64,000 bases of DNA from JACCZR01 sp035296565 (GTDB lineage Bacteria > Actinomycetota > Thermoleophilia > Solirubrobacterales > Thermoleophilaceae). This document shows positions 24,053 to 31,463 of this stretch, one piece after another (position 1 is the first letter of the stretch; the number at the start of each line of letters is the position of its first letter). The DNA is taken from assembly GCA_035296565.1 (NCBI GenBank), contig DATHAQ010000059.1, positions 1 to 64,000 of the forward strand. Direction: 5' to 3'. The notes under the pieces were generated by a model, which was given only the letters and a program-made list of their open reading frames with translations, was not told where the DNA came from and searched no databases. The position numbers and the translations under genes were made by a program.

Positions 24053-24190
24053 CTATCCGCGGCTAGCGGTGCCCCTTGAATGCGATGACCTTGGTGAGAC
24101 GATGAAAGCCGCCAGCGCGAGCAGCGGGGCCATCACCATGCGGAAGCCCGCCACCGTCTTGCGGAAGTGGTGGGAGTCCGAAAAGCCCAT
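24053..24190 (-). CDS. Small single-pass membrane protein (45 residues)
   Basis: A 45-residue frame starting MGFSDSHHFRKTVAGFRMVM, then the hydrophobic stretch APLLALAAFIVSP and a polar tail. AAAGGAGGG lies at ideal spacing before the ATG, a strong ribosome binding site for this genome, and supports translation. It sits between miaA and dapF on the same strand. The abrupt Ser/Arg/Gly tail after the membrane segment hints that it may be the stub of a longer membrane protein. Function unknown. Confidence 0.5.
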   Translation of the reverse strand: MGFSDSHHFRKTVAGFRMVMAPLLALAAFIVSPRSSHSRGTASRG

Positions 24191-24209
24191 CGAACCCTCC
24201 TTTGGTTCG
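24191..24209 (-). promoter_or_regulatory. Hairpin presenting a Shine-Dalgarno in its loop
   Basis: Arms CGAACC and GGTTCG are complementary over 6 bases around a 7-base loop, which on the minus strand is AAAGGAG, the ribosome binding site of the 45-residue gene. The last arm base touches the ATG. A loop position would keep the site accessible rather than hide it. Confidence 0.45.
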
Positions 24210-24251
24210 GCTTTCCTTGGCTCCCACCGGTACACCCAAAGGTGGCAAAAG

Positions 24252-25151
24252 TTACAAGAGCCGGCGTGTCACCTCGTCCGCCAGCTCGGCGGGCGGCCGG
24301 TCGGTGGCGTCGACCATCAGCTCGGGGTCGAGCCGGCGCATCCAGGTGAGCTGGCGCGTGGCCAGGCGGCGGGTGGAGCGGGCCATGGCCTCCTCGTCGC
24401 CGCGCAGGAGCTCCTCGAAGCCGAGGGCGGCGCGGGCGGTGGCGCTCGCCCCCGCGGCGTCGGCTCGGCGCACCTCGTCGGCGGCCCCGCCCGCCACCAT
24501 CGCGCGCACGCGACGCCCGATCGCCCCGTAGAGCGCCTCGCGATCCATCGTCAGCCCGCACAGCAGCGTCGGGTGGCGCAGCCGCGCCGTCCACAGTCGT
24601 GAGGCGCCGTCCCGTGGCGCGGGCTGCTCTCCCATCTCGAGCAGCTCGAGCGATCGCACCAGGCGAGTCCGGTCGCCCGGGGACACGGCGTCGGCCGCCT
24701 CAGGGGCGCGCTCGGCCAGCTCCCGGTGAAGCGTCTGGGAGCCGTGCTCGGCCAGACGCGCCTCGATGCTCTCCCTCAGCCCTTCGGGCGGTGGCGGGCG
24801 CAGGTCGAGGTCGGTCAGGGCGGCCTGCAGGTAGAGCCCGGTGCCGCCGACCAGTATCGGGCGCCTCCCGGCCGCGAGCGCGGCGTCGATCACCGCGTGG
24901 GCCCGCGACGCGTACTCCCCCGCCGAGAAGGTCGCCGAGACCGGCAGCACGCCGACGAGCTCGTGCTCGAGCTGCCGTTGCTCGGCCTCGCTGGGAGCCC
25001 CGGTGAGCGTCTCCAGGCCCCGGTAGACCTGCAGCGCGTCCGCCGAGACTGCCACCGGGTCCTCCCCGCGCTCGCGCAGAAGCTCCCCCACGGCAAGCGC
25101 CACCGCGGTCTTGCCCACCCCCGTGGGCCCGAAGAGCGCCAGGAGCTTCAG
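24252..25151 (-). CDS. miaA: tRNA dimethylallyltransferase MiaA
   Basis: Transfers a dimethylallyl group to A37 of tRNAs reading UNN codons. The P-loop LFGPTGVGKTAVALAVGELL, SADALQVYRGLETLTGAP and RRPILVGGTGLYLQAAL are family motifs. The first ATG/GTG/TTG in frame (GTG 25118) falls inside the P-loop and would destroy it. A CTG at 25151, overlapping the miaB stop as CTGA and followed by KLLALFGPTG, restores a complete N-terminus of 299 residues. It matches the GTGA/ATGA/TTGA couplings elsewhere, so I infer a CTG start. Confidence 0.93.
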   Translation of the reverse strand: MKLLALFGPTGVGKTAVALAVGELLRERGEDPVAVSADALQVYRGLETLTGAPSEAEQRQLEHELVGVLPVSATFSAGEYASRAHAVIDAALAAGRRPILVGGTGLYLQAALTDLDLRPPPPEGLRESIEARLAEHGSQTLHRELAERAPEAADAVSPGDRTRLVRSLELLEMGEQPAPRDGASRLWTARLRHPTLLCGLTMDREALYGAIGRRVRAMVAGGAADEVRRADAAGASATARAALGFEELLRGDEEAMARSTRRLATRQLTWMRRLDPELMVDATDRPPAELADEVTRRLL

Positions 25152-26521
25152 GCCAGCCGCGCTACTAGGGTCTCCGAGCCCGCAAGCGTGGTGGACGTGG
25201 CCGACTCGATGTCTACCCGCGCGAACTCCCCCGCGCGAGCCACGCCAGTGAAGTGGACGGTCTTGTTGTGGCGGACCCGCCCGCGAAGGCGGTCGGGATC
25301 GGTCCTTGATGCGCCCTCCACGAGCACCTCCATCTCGCGGCCCACGAAGCGCTGCGAGCGCTCGGTGGCCCGCCGCTGCACCAGCTCGACCAGGCGCTCC
25401 ATGCGATCGCGCTTGACGGGGTGCGCGAGCTGGCCGGGCAGCTCGGCCGCCTCGGTCCCGCGCCGCGGCGAGAAGATGAACGTGAAGGCCGAGTCGTAGC
25501 CGACCTGGTCCACCACCTCGAGGGTCTCCTCGAACTCCTCCTCGGTCTCGCCGGGGAAGCCGACGATTATGTCGGTGGTCAGCGCCACGTCGGGGACGTG
25601 CTCGCGGATCATGGCCACGCGGTCGAGGTAGCGCTGCTTGTCATAGGTGCGGCGCATCGCCTTGAGGATGCGGCTCGAGCCGGCCTGCAGCGGCAGGTGG
25701 ATGTGCTCGCACACGCTCGGCAGCTCGGCGTGGGCGCGCAGGACGTCCTCCTTCATGTCCTTGGGATGAGGGCTCGTGTAGCGGACCCGCTCGATGCCCT
25801 CGACCGAGTCGGCCAACGCCAGCAGCTCGGCGAAGGTCATCTTCTCCTCCTTGGGCAGGTCGCGTCCGTAGGAGTTGACGTTCTGGCCCAGCAGCGTGAC
25901 CTCGCTGACCCCGTCGGCGGCCAGGCGCTTCAGCTCCTCGTGCAGCTCGCCGGGAGCCCGTGATGCCTCGCGCCCACGCGTGGAGGGCACGATGCAGTAC
26001 GAGCAGCGGCAGTTGCAGCCCACCGAGATCTGGACCCAGGCCTGGAACTCGCGTTCCCGGCGCGCGGGCAGGTGGCCCGGGAAGCCCTCGAAGTCGAAGT
26101 AGCCCTGGGCGGTGAGGGAGTCGCTGGTCAAGAACTCGGCCAGCCGGTGGATCTGGCCCGGCCCGAAGGCGACGTCCACGAAGGGGAACATCTCGAAGAC
26201 CTTGTCCTTCAGCGACTGCGACCAGCAGCCGCCGACGCCGATCACCCGGCTGGGATCCTCGGACTTCAGCCGCTTGGCCTCGCCCAGGTGGCCGACGAAG
26301 CGGTTGTCGGCCGACTCGCGGATGGAGCAGGTGTTGAACAGGATGAGGTCGGCGCCATCGCGGGCCGGCGCCTCGCTGTAGCCGAGCGACTCGAGCATGC
26401 CCTTCATGCGCTCGGAGTCGTGCTCGTTCATCTGGCACCCGAAGGTGGTCAGGTGGTAGCGCCCGAGCGCTGGCCGGGTGGTGGCCGGCCGAGTACCGCC
26501 GCTCGATCCCTTTCGCTTCAC
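25148..26521 (-). CDS. miaB: tRNA methylthiotransferase MiaB
   Basis: Radical-SAM enzyme that adds a 2-methylthio group to i6A37 of tRNA, next to miaA, which makes its substrate. The N-terminal cluster cysteines are in TFGCQMNEHDSER, NTCSIRESA and VGGCWSQ; the radical SAM motif is CNCRCSYC (CxxxCxxC). A TRAM domain closes the chain. Only a GTG at 26521 offers a standard start; from there residues 6-21 (SSGGTRPATTRPALGR) are encoded by a dispersed repeat copy. Family members normally begin about where RYHLTTFGCQ begins, so this leader is extra. A CTG start after the repeat is possible. Confidence 0.93.
   Translation of the reverse strand: MKRKGSSGGTRPATTRPALGRYHLTTFGCQMNEHDSERMKGMLESLGYSEAPARDGADLILFNTCSIRESADNRFVGHLGEAKRLKSEDPSRVIGVGGCWSQSLKDKVFEMFPFVDVAFGPGQIHRLAEFLTSDSLTAQGYFDFEGFPGHLPARREREFQAWVQISVGCNCRCSYCIVPSTRGREASRAPGELHEELKRLAADGVSEVTLLGQNVNSYGRDLPKEEKMTFAELLALADSVEGIERVRYTSPHPKDMKEDVLRAHAELPSVCEHIHLPLQAGSSRILKAMRRTYDKQRYLDRVAMIREHVPDVALTTDIIVGFPGETEEEFEETLEVVDQVGYDSAFTFIFSPRRGTEAAELPGQLAHPVKRDRMERLVELVQRRATERSQRFVGREMEVLVEGASRTDPDRLRGRVRHNKTVHFTGVARAGEFARVDIESATSTTLAGSETLVARLA
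26460..26505 (+). repeat. Dispersed palindromic repeat, copy D (inside miaB)
   Basis: CGCCCGAGCGCTGGCCGGG at the left and GAGTACCGCCGCTCG at the right match the consensus with a few substitutions. It lies wholly inside the 5' end of the miaB frame, in opposite orientation to the gene, and codes for about 16 extra residues. Confidence 0.8.
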
Positions 26522-26545
26522 GGCGGAATCGAGGATAGTCCGCCC

Positions 26546-26983
26546 GTGGGCGAACTCTTTCTCCAGCAGACCCACCTCCTGCCTGCGCCCCGCGAGCGGG
26601 TGTTCGCTGCGCTCAGCGAGCGCGGCGAGCTGTCGCGGTGGTGGGGCCCGGACGGCTTCACGATCCCGGAAATCGACTTCGACCCCCGCGAGGGCGGCGC
26701 GTACCGGATCGCGATGCAGCCGCCCGAGGGCGAGCTCTTCCACCTCACCGGCGCCTTCCGGGAGGTGGATCCGCCCGTACGCCTGGCCTACACGTTCGTC
26801 TGGGATCCGGCGACCGCCGACGACCGGGAGACGCTGGCCGAACTGGACCTTCGCGAACTGGAAGACGGCTCGACCGAGGTGCGGCTGAAGCAGGGCCCGT
26901 TCGCCACCGAGGAGCGGCGCTCGTTGCACGATGGAGGCTGGGGCGAGAGCTTCGCCAAGCTCGAGCGCCTGCTGGCCGGCTAG
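26546..26983 (+). CDS. SRPBCC/AHSA1-type START-like domain protein
   Basis: A 145-residue single-domain protein of the AHSA1-like branch of the SRPBCC ligand-binding fold. Typical signs are RVFAALSERGELSRWWGPDG near the N-terminus, the FREVDPPVRLAYTFVWD strand pair and the final helix GWGESFAKLERLLAG. Members bind small hydrophobic ligands or co-chaperone clients; the role here is unknown. GTG 26546 is 24 bases from the divergent miaB start. Its TAG stop lies within a CTAG shared with the convergent SRPBCC gene's stop. Confidence 0.8.
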   Translation: MGELFLQQTHLLPAPRERVFAALSERGELSRWWGPDGFTIPEIDFDPREGGAYRIAMQPPEGELFHLTGAFREVDPPVRLAYTFVWDPATADDRETLAELDLRELEDGSTEVRLKQGPFATEERRSLHDGGWGESFAKLERLLAG

Positions 26984-27438
26984 GCCTCGGCCACGCGCGC
27001 GAGAACCTGCTCGGCGTAGCGGCGCCACAGCGGGGCCAGTCCCAGGGACACCAACAGCCCGGCGCCGGGCCGCGGCGCGAACGCGTAGGTCCACTCGACC
27101 TCGGTGCCGCCGCCCGCCGCGGGCTTGAACCACCACGTCCCCGCGGCGTCCGACACCATCGCGCCGAAGCGGCCGCCGAAGGTCAGCTTGTAGCCGAAGT
27201 GGTGCGGCGGGTTGTAGGCCACCAGCTCCTCCCGGGCGGAGGAACCGTCGGCCAGCAGCACCGCGCGAGAGACGCCGACGTGGTCCCAGTCGCCGGTCTG
27301 GTCGCGCGTGCCGGTGACCGCCGGCAGCGGCCCCCAGCCCTTGAAGATCGCGGTCAGGTCGATCGGCGCGACCTGCTCGAACACCCGCGCCGGCGGGTCG
27401 GGCAGGCGCGTGGCGACCCGGACCGGGACGCGCCTCAC
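26980..27438 (-). CDS. SRPBCC (polyketide cyclase/START-like) protein
   Basis: A 152-residue SRPBCC-fold protein: VATRLPDPPARVFEQVAPID begins the fold, TRDQTGDWDHVGVSRAVLLADG and GTWWFKPAAGGGTEVEWTYAF are strand pairs, and a C-terminal helix (LWRRYAEQVLARVAEA) closes it. The Pfam polyketide_cyc2 group looks like this. GTG 27438 overlaps the rny stop by GTGA, so it is the last gene after rny. It is a different protein from the convergent AHSA1-like one, but two SRPBCC genes end-to-end is curious. Ligand unknown. Confidence 0.75.
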   Translation of the reverse strand: MRRVPVRVATRLPDPPARVFEQVAPIDLTAIFKGWGPLPAVTGTRDQTGDWDHVGVSRAVLLADGSSAREELVAYNPPHHFGYKLTFGGRFGAMVSDAAGTWWFKPAAGGGTEVEWTYAFAPRPGAGLLVSLGLAPLWRRYAEQVLARVAEA

Positions 27439-28937
27439 TTCGCGAAGTCGGTGGCGCGGCTCTCGCGGATCACCGTGATCTTGATCTGCCCGGGGTACTC
27501 CAGCTCCCGCTCGACGTCGCGGGCGATCTGTTGGGAGAGCAGCGTGGCCGCGTCGTCGTCGAGCGTGCCGGGCTCGACGATCACCCTGATCTCGCGGCCG
27601 GCGTGCATCGCGTAGGCCTTCTCCACGCCCTCGTGGCGCGTGGCCACCGCCTCGAGCTCGTGCAGGCGGGTGACGTAATGCTCCAGTGATTCGCCGCGCG
27701 CCCCGGGCCGCGCGCCGGAGAGCGCGTCCACGATCTGCACGATCACCGCCTCCACGGTCTGCGGCTCCACCTCGTTGTGGTGGGACTCCATGGCGTGGGC
27801 GACGGCCTCCGCCTCCCCGTAGCGGCGCGCCAGCTGGCCGCCGACCAGTGCGTGCGGGCCCTCCACCTCGTGCGACACCGCTTTGCCGATGTCGTGCAGC
27901 AGGGCGGCGCGGGCGGCGGTCTTGGGACTCGCTCCGAGCTCGCTCGCCAGCAAGGAGGCCAGGCGCGCGCACTCGACCGAGTGGGCGAGCACGTTCTGCC
28001 CATAGCTGGTGCGGTAATGCAGCCGGCCGAGCAGCCGGGTCAGCTCGGGGTGAAGCGAGCCCACGTTGGCCTCGTGGACGGCCTTTTCCCCCACCTCGAC
28101 CACGTACTGGTCGATCTCCGACCGGGCGTGCCCGTAGGCCTCCTCGATCCGCGCCGGGTGGATGCGGCCGTCGGAGAGGAGCTTCTCCAGAGTCAGGCGC
28201 GCGATCTCGCGGCGCACCCCGTCGAAGCCCGACAGCAGGACGGCGCCGGGGGTGTCGTCGATGATGAAGTCGATCCCGGTGATCGTCTCGAGGGTGCGGA
28301 TGTTGCGCCCCTCGCGGCCGATGATCCGCCCCTTGAGCTCGTCGGAGCGGAGCTCGACGACCGACACCGTGGTCTCGATCGCGTGGCCGCCGGCCACCCG
28401 CTGCATCACCGCCGAGAGGATGCTGCGCGCGCGCCGCTCGGCGTCGTGCTTGGTCTCCTCCTCGACCTGGCGGATCACGCGGGCGGACTCGTGTCGCAGC
28501 TCGTCCTCCAGCTCGCGCATCAGCAACTGCTTGGCCTGGCCCGCGCTGAGACCGGCCAGCCGCTCGAGCTCGCGCACCTGCTGGCTGCGCGCCGTCTTGA
28601 GCTTCGAGGCCTCGTGGTCCACGTTGCGCTGGCGGTCGTCCAGCGACTGCTCGCGGGCGTCCTGAGCGGACTCGCGGGCGCGCAGCCGCTCCTCCAGGCG
28701 GCCCAGCTCCGCGCGCCGGGCCTGGAGCTCGTGCTCGGCGCCCTCGGGGTCCTCCGCCGGCGGAGCCCCCGCTTCCGGGCGGACCCGATCCCCATCGGTC
28801 CGGGGGACGGTCTCGCGGGGCGGTGCCACGGCCGTCCCTACAGCGGCGTCGGCGGCCGGGCGGCGCAGGCGTCCCATCGCGAGCACGACCGCCGCGGACA
28901 CTGCCGCCGCCACCAAGGCCGCCAGGACGATCTCCAT
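27435..28937 (-). CDS. rny: Ribonuclease Y
   Basis: A 500-residue membrane-anchored endoribonuclease starting mRNA decay. Residues 3-23 are a transmembrane anchor (IVLAALVAAAVSAAVVLAMG). A long coiled coil (about 60-160) follows, then a KH domain (ELKGRIIGREGRNIRTLE) and an HD domain with AALLHDIGKAVSHEVEGPH carrying the metal-binding His-Asp. ATG 28937 has GGAGGAGGG in front. The presence of RNase Y alongside RNase J (39563) is a lineage-specific trait. It follows recX across a 312-base leader. Confidence 0.96.
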   Translation of the reverse strand: MEIVLAALVAAAVSAAVVLAMGRLRRPAADAAVGTAVAPPRETVPRTDGDRVRPEAGAPPAEDPEGAEHELQARRAELGRLEERLRARESAQDAREQSLDDRQRNVDHEASKLKTARSQQVRELERLAGLSAGQAKQLLMRELEDELRHESARVIRQVEEETKHDAERRARSILSAVMQRVAGGHAIETTVSVVELRSDELKGRIIGREGRNIRTLETITGIDFIIDDTPGAVLLSGFDGVRREIARLTLEKLLSDGRIHPARIEEAYGHARSEIDQYVVEVGEKAVHEANVGSLHPELTRLLGRLHYRTSYGQNVLAHSVECARLASLLASELGASPKTAARAALLHDIGKAVSHEVEGPHALVGGQLARRYGEAEAVAHAMESHHNEVEPQTVEAVIVQIVDALSGARPGARGESLEHYVTRLHELEAVATRHEGVEKAYAMHAGREIRVIVEPGTLDDDAATLLSQQIARDVERELEYPGQIKITVIRESRATDFAK

Positions 28938-29036
28938 CGAACCCTCCTCCGCTCGGCGCACGCGCCGTCGCTGTCTCGTCGTCGAGCGCCCGGCTCGGCG
29001 CCGTGGGACTTCGGCTCCTGGCTGGAGGGATGTTGC

Positions 29037-29057
29037 CGCGCGCCGGACCGGCGCGCG
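29037..29057 (-). promoter_or_regulatory. Strong GC palindrome in the rny leader
   Basis: Ten bases (CGCGCGCCGG) on each side of one A are perfect reverse complements. As RNA, a stem of at least 8 pairs with a 5-base loop would form about 100 bases before the rny ATG. No U-tract follows, so it is not an intrinsic terminator. Possible roles are mRNA processing or stability control by RNase Y itself; this is inference. Confidence 0.5.
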
Positions 29058-29061
29058 ACGT

Positions 29062-29142
29062 TCAGCGGTCCGTCGCTCGGCTCCTTTCGGGCCCGCCGAT
29101 GTGGTCGTCGAAGATGAGGGTCAAGTCACAAAAAGCAGCCAT
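29062..29142 (-). CDS. Possible 26-codon leader ORF upstream of rny
   Basis: ATG 29142 opens MAAFCDLTLIFDDHIGGPER and ends at TGA 29062, in the rny leader, just before the 29037-29057 hairpin. An in-frame GTG two codons upstream is an alternative. No ribosome binding site is convincing. It may be chance; it is listed because the position before a hairpin resembles leader peptides. Confidence 0.2.
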   Translation of the reverse strand: MAAFCDLTLIFDDHIGGPERSRATDR

Positions 29143-29249
29143 TTGCACGTAAATCGCGTCACGGCGGCCAGAGCGGCCGCTCCATCTGAGGGTAGCCCCG
29201 CTTGGGAAGTCGCGCAAGCGCGGCCCGTCGGGGCGTCTCCCCTGGCCGC

Positions 29250-29717
29250 TCAGGCGGCTTCGCGGCCGTGCCTGCGGACGGCCTCGTAGGCCAGGTCCGG
29301 ACTGTAGCCGCGGCGGACCAGCAGCTGCCAGGCGCGATTTCGCTCGCGATCGTCGTCGGGCACCGCGGCGAAGCGGTCGCCCAGCACGCCCAGTGCCGCG
29401 GCGAGCTCGTCGTGCTCCTCGCCCTCGGCGAGCGCACGCTCGATCAGCGCCGGCTCGACGCCCCTGCGCAGGAGGTCGCGCTCGATGCGCTCGCGCCCCC
29501 AGCTCTGGACCGCACGCCGGTCCTCGGCGAAGCGCCGCGCGTAGTCGGCGTCGTCGACGAAGCCCGCCTCGGCCAGCTCGGCCACGGCCTCCTCGATCGC
29601 GGCCGGCTCGATCATCCGGTGCTCGAGGTAGCCGCGCAGCTCGTGCTCGGTTCGCTCGCGGGTGCTCACCGCCTTCCAGGCCAGCGCCACGGCACGCTCG
29701 GAGTCGACCGGGACCAC
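29250..29717 (-). CDS. recX: Regulatory protein RecX
   Basis: A 155-residue RecX, which binds along RecA filaments and restrains their activity. The three-helix repeats are visible: AVALAWKAVSTRERTEHELR, AVAELAEAGFVDDADYARRF and the arginine-rich GRERIERDLLRRGVEPALIE. GTG 29717 follows the recA TGA with no gap, so the two are read together from one mRNA. Length is typical. Downstream lies the rny leader. Confidence 0.92.
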   Translation of the reverse strand: MVPVDSERAVALAWKAVSTRERTEHELRGYLEHRMIEPAAIEEAVAELAEAGFVDDADYARRFAEDRRAVQSWGRERIERDLLRRGVEPALIERALAEGEEHDELAAALGVLGDRFAAVPDDDRERNRAWQLLVRRGYSPDLAYEAVRRHGREAA

Positions 29718-30821
29718 TCAGGCGGCCTGCTCGTCGCCCTCCTCGGGAACCTCCGCCGAGGCGGCGGGCGCGTCCTCCTGACCGGGCAGGCCGACGAGCG
29801 GCACGGGGGGCTCGGCGCCCACCGCCTCGTAGACCTTGCGCTCGATCTCGGCCGCCACCTCGGGATGCTCGCGCAGGTAGCCCTTGGCGTTGTTGCGCCC
29901 CTGTCCGAGCCGCTCCTCGCCGTAGGAGAAGAACGAGCCGGACTTTCGCACGATGTCGTGCTCGAGCCCGAGGTCGATGAGGCAGCCCTCGGCGGAGATG
30001 CCCTCGCCGTACTCGATGTCGAACTCGGCCTGGCGGAACGGCGCCGCGACCTTGTTCTTGACCACCTTGACCCGGACGCGGTTGCCGACCGCCTCGGTGC
30101 CCTCCTTGAGGGTCTCGATGCGACGGATGTCCAGGCGGGCCGACGAGTAGAACTTCAGCGCGCGGCCGCCGGGCTGCGTCTCCGGCGACCCGAACATCAC
30201 GCCCACCTTCTCGCGGATCTGGTTGGTGAACAGGCACATCGTGTTCGCCCTGTTGAGGTTGCCGGCCAGCTTGCGCATGGCCTGGCTCATCATCCGGGCC
30301 TGGATGCCGACCGTCTGGTCGCCCATCGCTCCCTCGAGCTCGGCCTTGGGGGTCAGCGCGGCGACGGAGTCGATCGCCACGATGTCGACCGCCCCCGAGC
30401 GGATCAGCAGGTCGGCGATCTCCAGCGCCTGCTCGCCGTGGTCGGGCTGGGAGACCAGCAGCTCGTCGATGTCCACGCCGATGCGCTTGGCGTAGGCGGG
30501 GTCCATCGCGTGCTCGGCGTCGATGAACGCGCAGATACCGCCCATCTTCTGGGCGTTGGCCAGAACGTGGTAGAGCAGCGTGGTCTTGCCCGAGGACTCC
30601 GGGCCGAAGACCTCCACGATGCGTCCGCGCGGCAGGCCGCCGACGCCCAGTGCGAGGTCGAGCGACAGCGCCCCCGTGGGCACGGCCGAGACCCGCACCT
30701 GGGCCGCATCGTCGCCCATCTTCATGATCGAGCCGGCGCCGAACTGGCGCTCGATCTGCGTGAGCGCGCCGCTCAGCGCGGTCTCACGGGCCTTGGCGGC
30801 CTTCTCCTGCTCCTTGTCCAT
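29718..30821 (-). CDS. recA: Recombinase RecA
   Basis: A 367-residue RecA. The Walker A motif is GPESSGKTT, the RecA signature SGAVDIVAIDSVAALTPKAE covers Walker B, and ALKFYSSARLDIRRI is the conserved central strand region. The C-terminal tail is acidic (EVPEEGDEQAA). It forms filaments on single-stranded DNA for strand exchange and triggers LexA self-cleavage. ATG 30821 has AGGAG in front, but that site is the 3' arm of a perfect hairpin (30827-30860). I see no canonical actinobacterial SOS box in the 96-base upstream gap. Confidence 0.98.
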   Translation of the reverse strand: MDKEQEKAAKARETALSGALTQIERQFGAGSIMKMGDDAAQVRVSAVPTGALSLDLALGVGGLPRGRIVEVFGPESSGKTTLLYHVLANAQKMGGICAFIDAEHAMDPAYAKRIGVDIDELLVSQPDHGEQALEIADLLIRSGAVDIVAIDSVAALTPKAELEGAMGDQTVGIQARMMSQAMRKLAGNLNRANTMCLFTNQIREKVGVMFGSPETQPGGRALKFYSSARLDIRRIETLKEGTEAVGNRVRVKVVKNKVAAPFRQAEFDIEYGEGISAEGCLIDLGLEHDIVRKSGSFFSYGEERLGQGRNNAKGYLREHPEVAAEIERKVYEAVGAEPPVPLVGLPGQEDAPAASAEVPEEGDEQAA

Positions 30822-30826
30822 GCGCT

Positions 30827-30860
30827 CTCCTACGAAGTTCTGGAACCTGCACCGTAGGAG
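30827..30860 (-). promoter_or_regulatory. Hairpin hiding the recA ribosome binding site
   Basis: CTCCTACG (30827-30834) and CGTAGGAG (30853-30860) are perfect reverse complements separated by 18 bases. On the recA mRNA the AGGAG of the second-transcribed arm is the Shine-Dalgarno site, so pairing would block it. The loop itself holds a 10-base dyad GTTC-TG-GAAC (30837-30846), which might bind a protein. Structure is seen; regulation is inferred. Confidence 0.55.
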
Positions 30861-30917
30861 TGGGGTCGGACGGCTTCTCGCCCCCCTTGCGGGCGCGCCC
30901 AGGGACGCGCACCCGCG

Positions 30918-31457
30918 TCAGAGATCGCTCGCCAGGCGCGAGAACACGTAGAGGTCCTCCCGCTCCCCTTGGCGGTAGCGCAGCTCGCGCAGGAACCCCT
31001 CGCGGGTGAAGCCCGCCTTCTCGGCCACCCGCTGAGAGGCCCCGTTCGCCGGGTTGGAGTAGAGGTCGAGCCGCTCGAAGCCGGCGTCGCTGAGGGCCCA
31101 GGCCGACAGCAGGGCCACGGCGCGGGAGGCCAGCCCCCGCCCGCGCCACGACGCCGCCACCCAGTAGCCCATCTCCGCCCGGCGGTCGCGCCAGTCCACG
31201 TTGGTGAGGCCCACCGCCCCTTGGAGCTCGTCCCCGATCGCCAGCGTCAGCGCCCGGCCCGCCAGGCGCTGCGGGTCGGCCTGGGCGAGAAAGGCCTCAC
31301 CTTCTTCTCGCCCGTAGCTCGACGGCACGTTGGTCCAGCGTGGGATCTCGGGATCGGACAGCTCGGCCACCAGCGCGTCCAGGTCCTCCGCGCGGTAGGG
31401 GCGCAGCCGCAGCGCGCCGTCGCTGAGCGGCGGGGCGGGGTAGTGCAGCTGGGCCAC
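30918..31457 (-). CDS. GNAT acetyltransferase, RimJ/RimL-like
   Basis: A 179-residue GNAT-fold protein of the RimJ/RimL type, likely acetylating an N-terminal or small amine with acetyl-CoA. LRPYRAEDLDALVAELSDPE starts the fold, the CoA pyrophosphate loop is in AASWRGRGLASRAVALLSAW, and NPANGASQRVAEKAGFTREG is the typical last helix. GTG 31457 is six bases after the small CC-motif gene's stop. It ends 96 bases before recA's start on the same strand. Substrate unknown. Confidence 0.88.
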   Translation of the reverse strand: MAQLHYPAPPLSDGALRLRPYRAEDLDALVAELSDPEIPRWTNVPSSYGREEGEAFLAQADPQRLAGRALTLAIGDELQGAVGLTNVDWRDRRAEMGYWVAASWRGRGLASRAVALLSAWALSDAGFERLDLYSNPANGASQRVAEKAGFTREGFLRELRYRQGEREDLYVFSRLASDL

Positions 31458-31463
31458 CGGCCG

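Larger units (their letters stand above)
28938..29249. other. 312-base gap between recX and rny (rny leader)
   Basis: This is the longest gene-free stretch. On the minus strand it holds an AT-rich island at about 29120-29150 (unusual here and probably a promoter), a 26-codon frame (29062-29142), and a perfect palindrome at 29037-29057 (CGCGCGCCGG arms about a single A) that would form a strong hairpin in the rny mRNA leader. The ribosome binding site of rny closes it. No terminator with a U-run is visible. Confidence 0.6.

Noticed and set aside
29037..29057. rny-leader palindrome as an intrinsic terminator for recX
   Set aside because: No T-run follows on either strand.
30837..30846. GTTC-TG-GAAC dyad before recA as an SOS box
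   Set aside because: The usual actinobacterial LexA site has GAAC first and GTTC last with a 4-base centre; this is the opposite order and is within the mRNA leader.
29202..30857. A long plus-strand open frame opposite recA and recX
   Set aside because: It is the high-GC shadow of two certain genes, has biased Gly/Ala/Leu/Arg composition and no domain.
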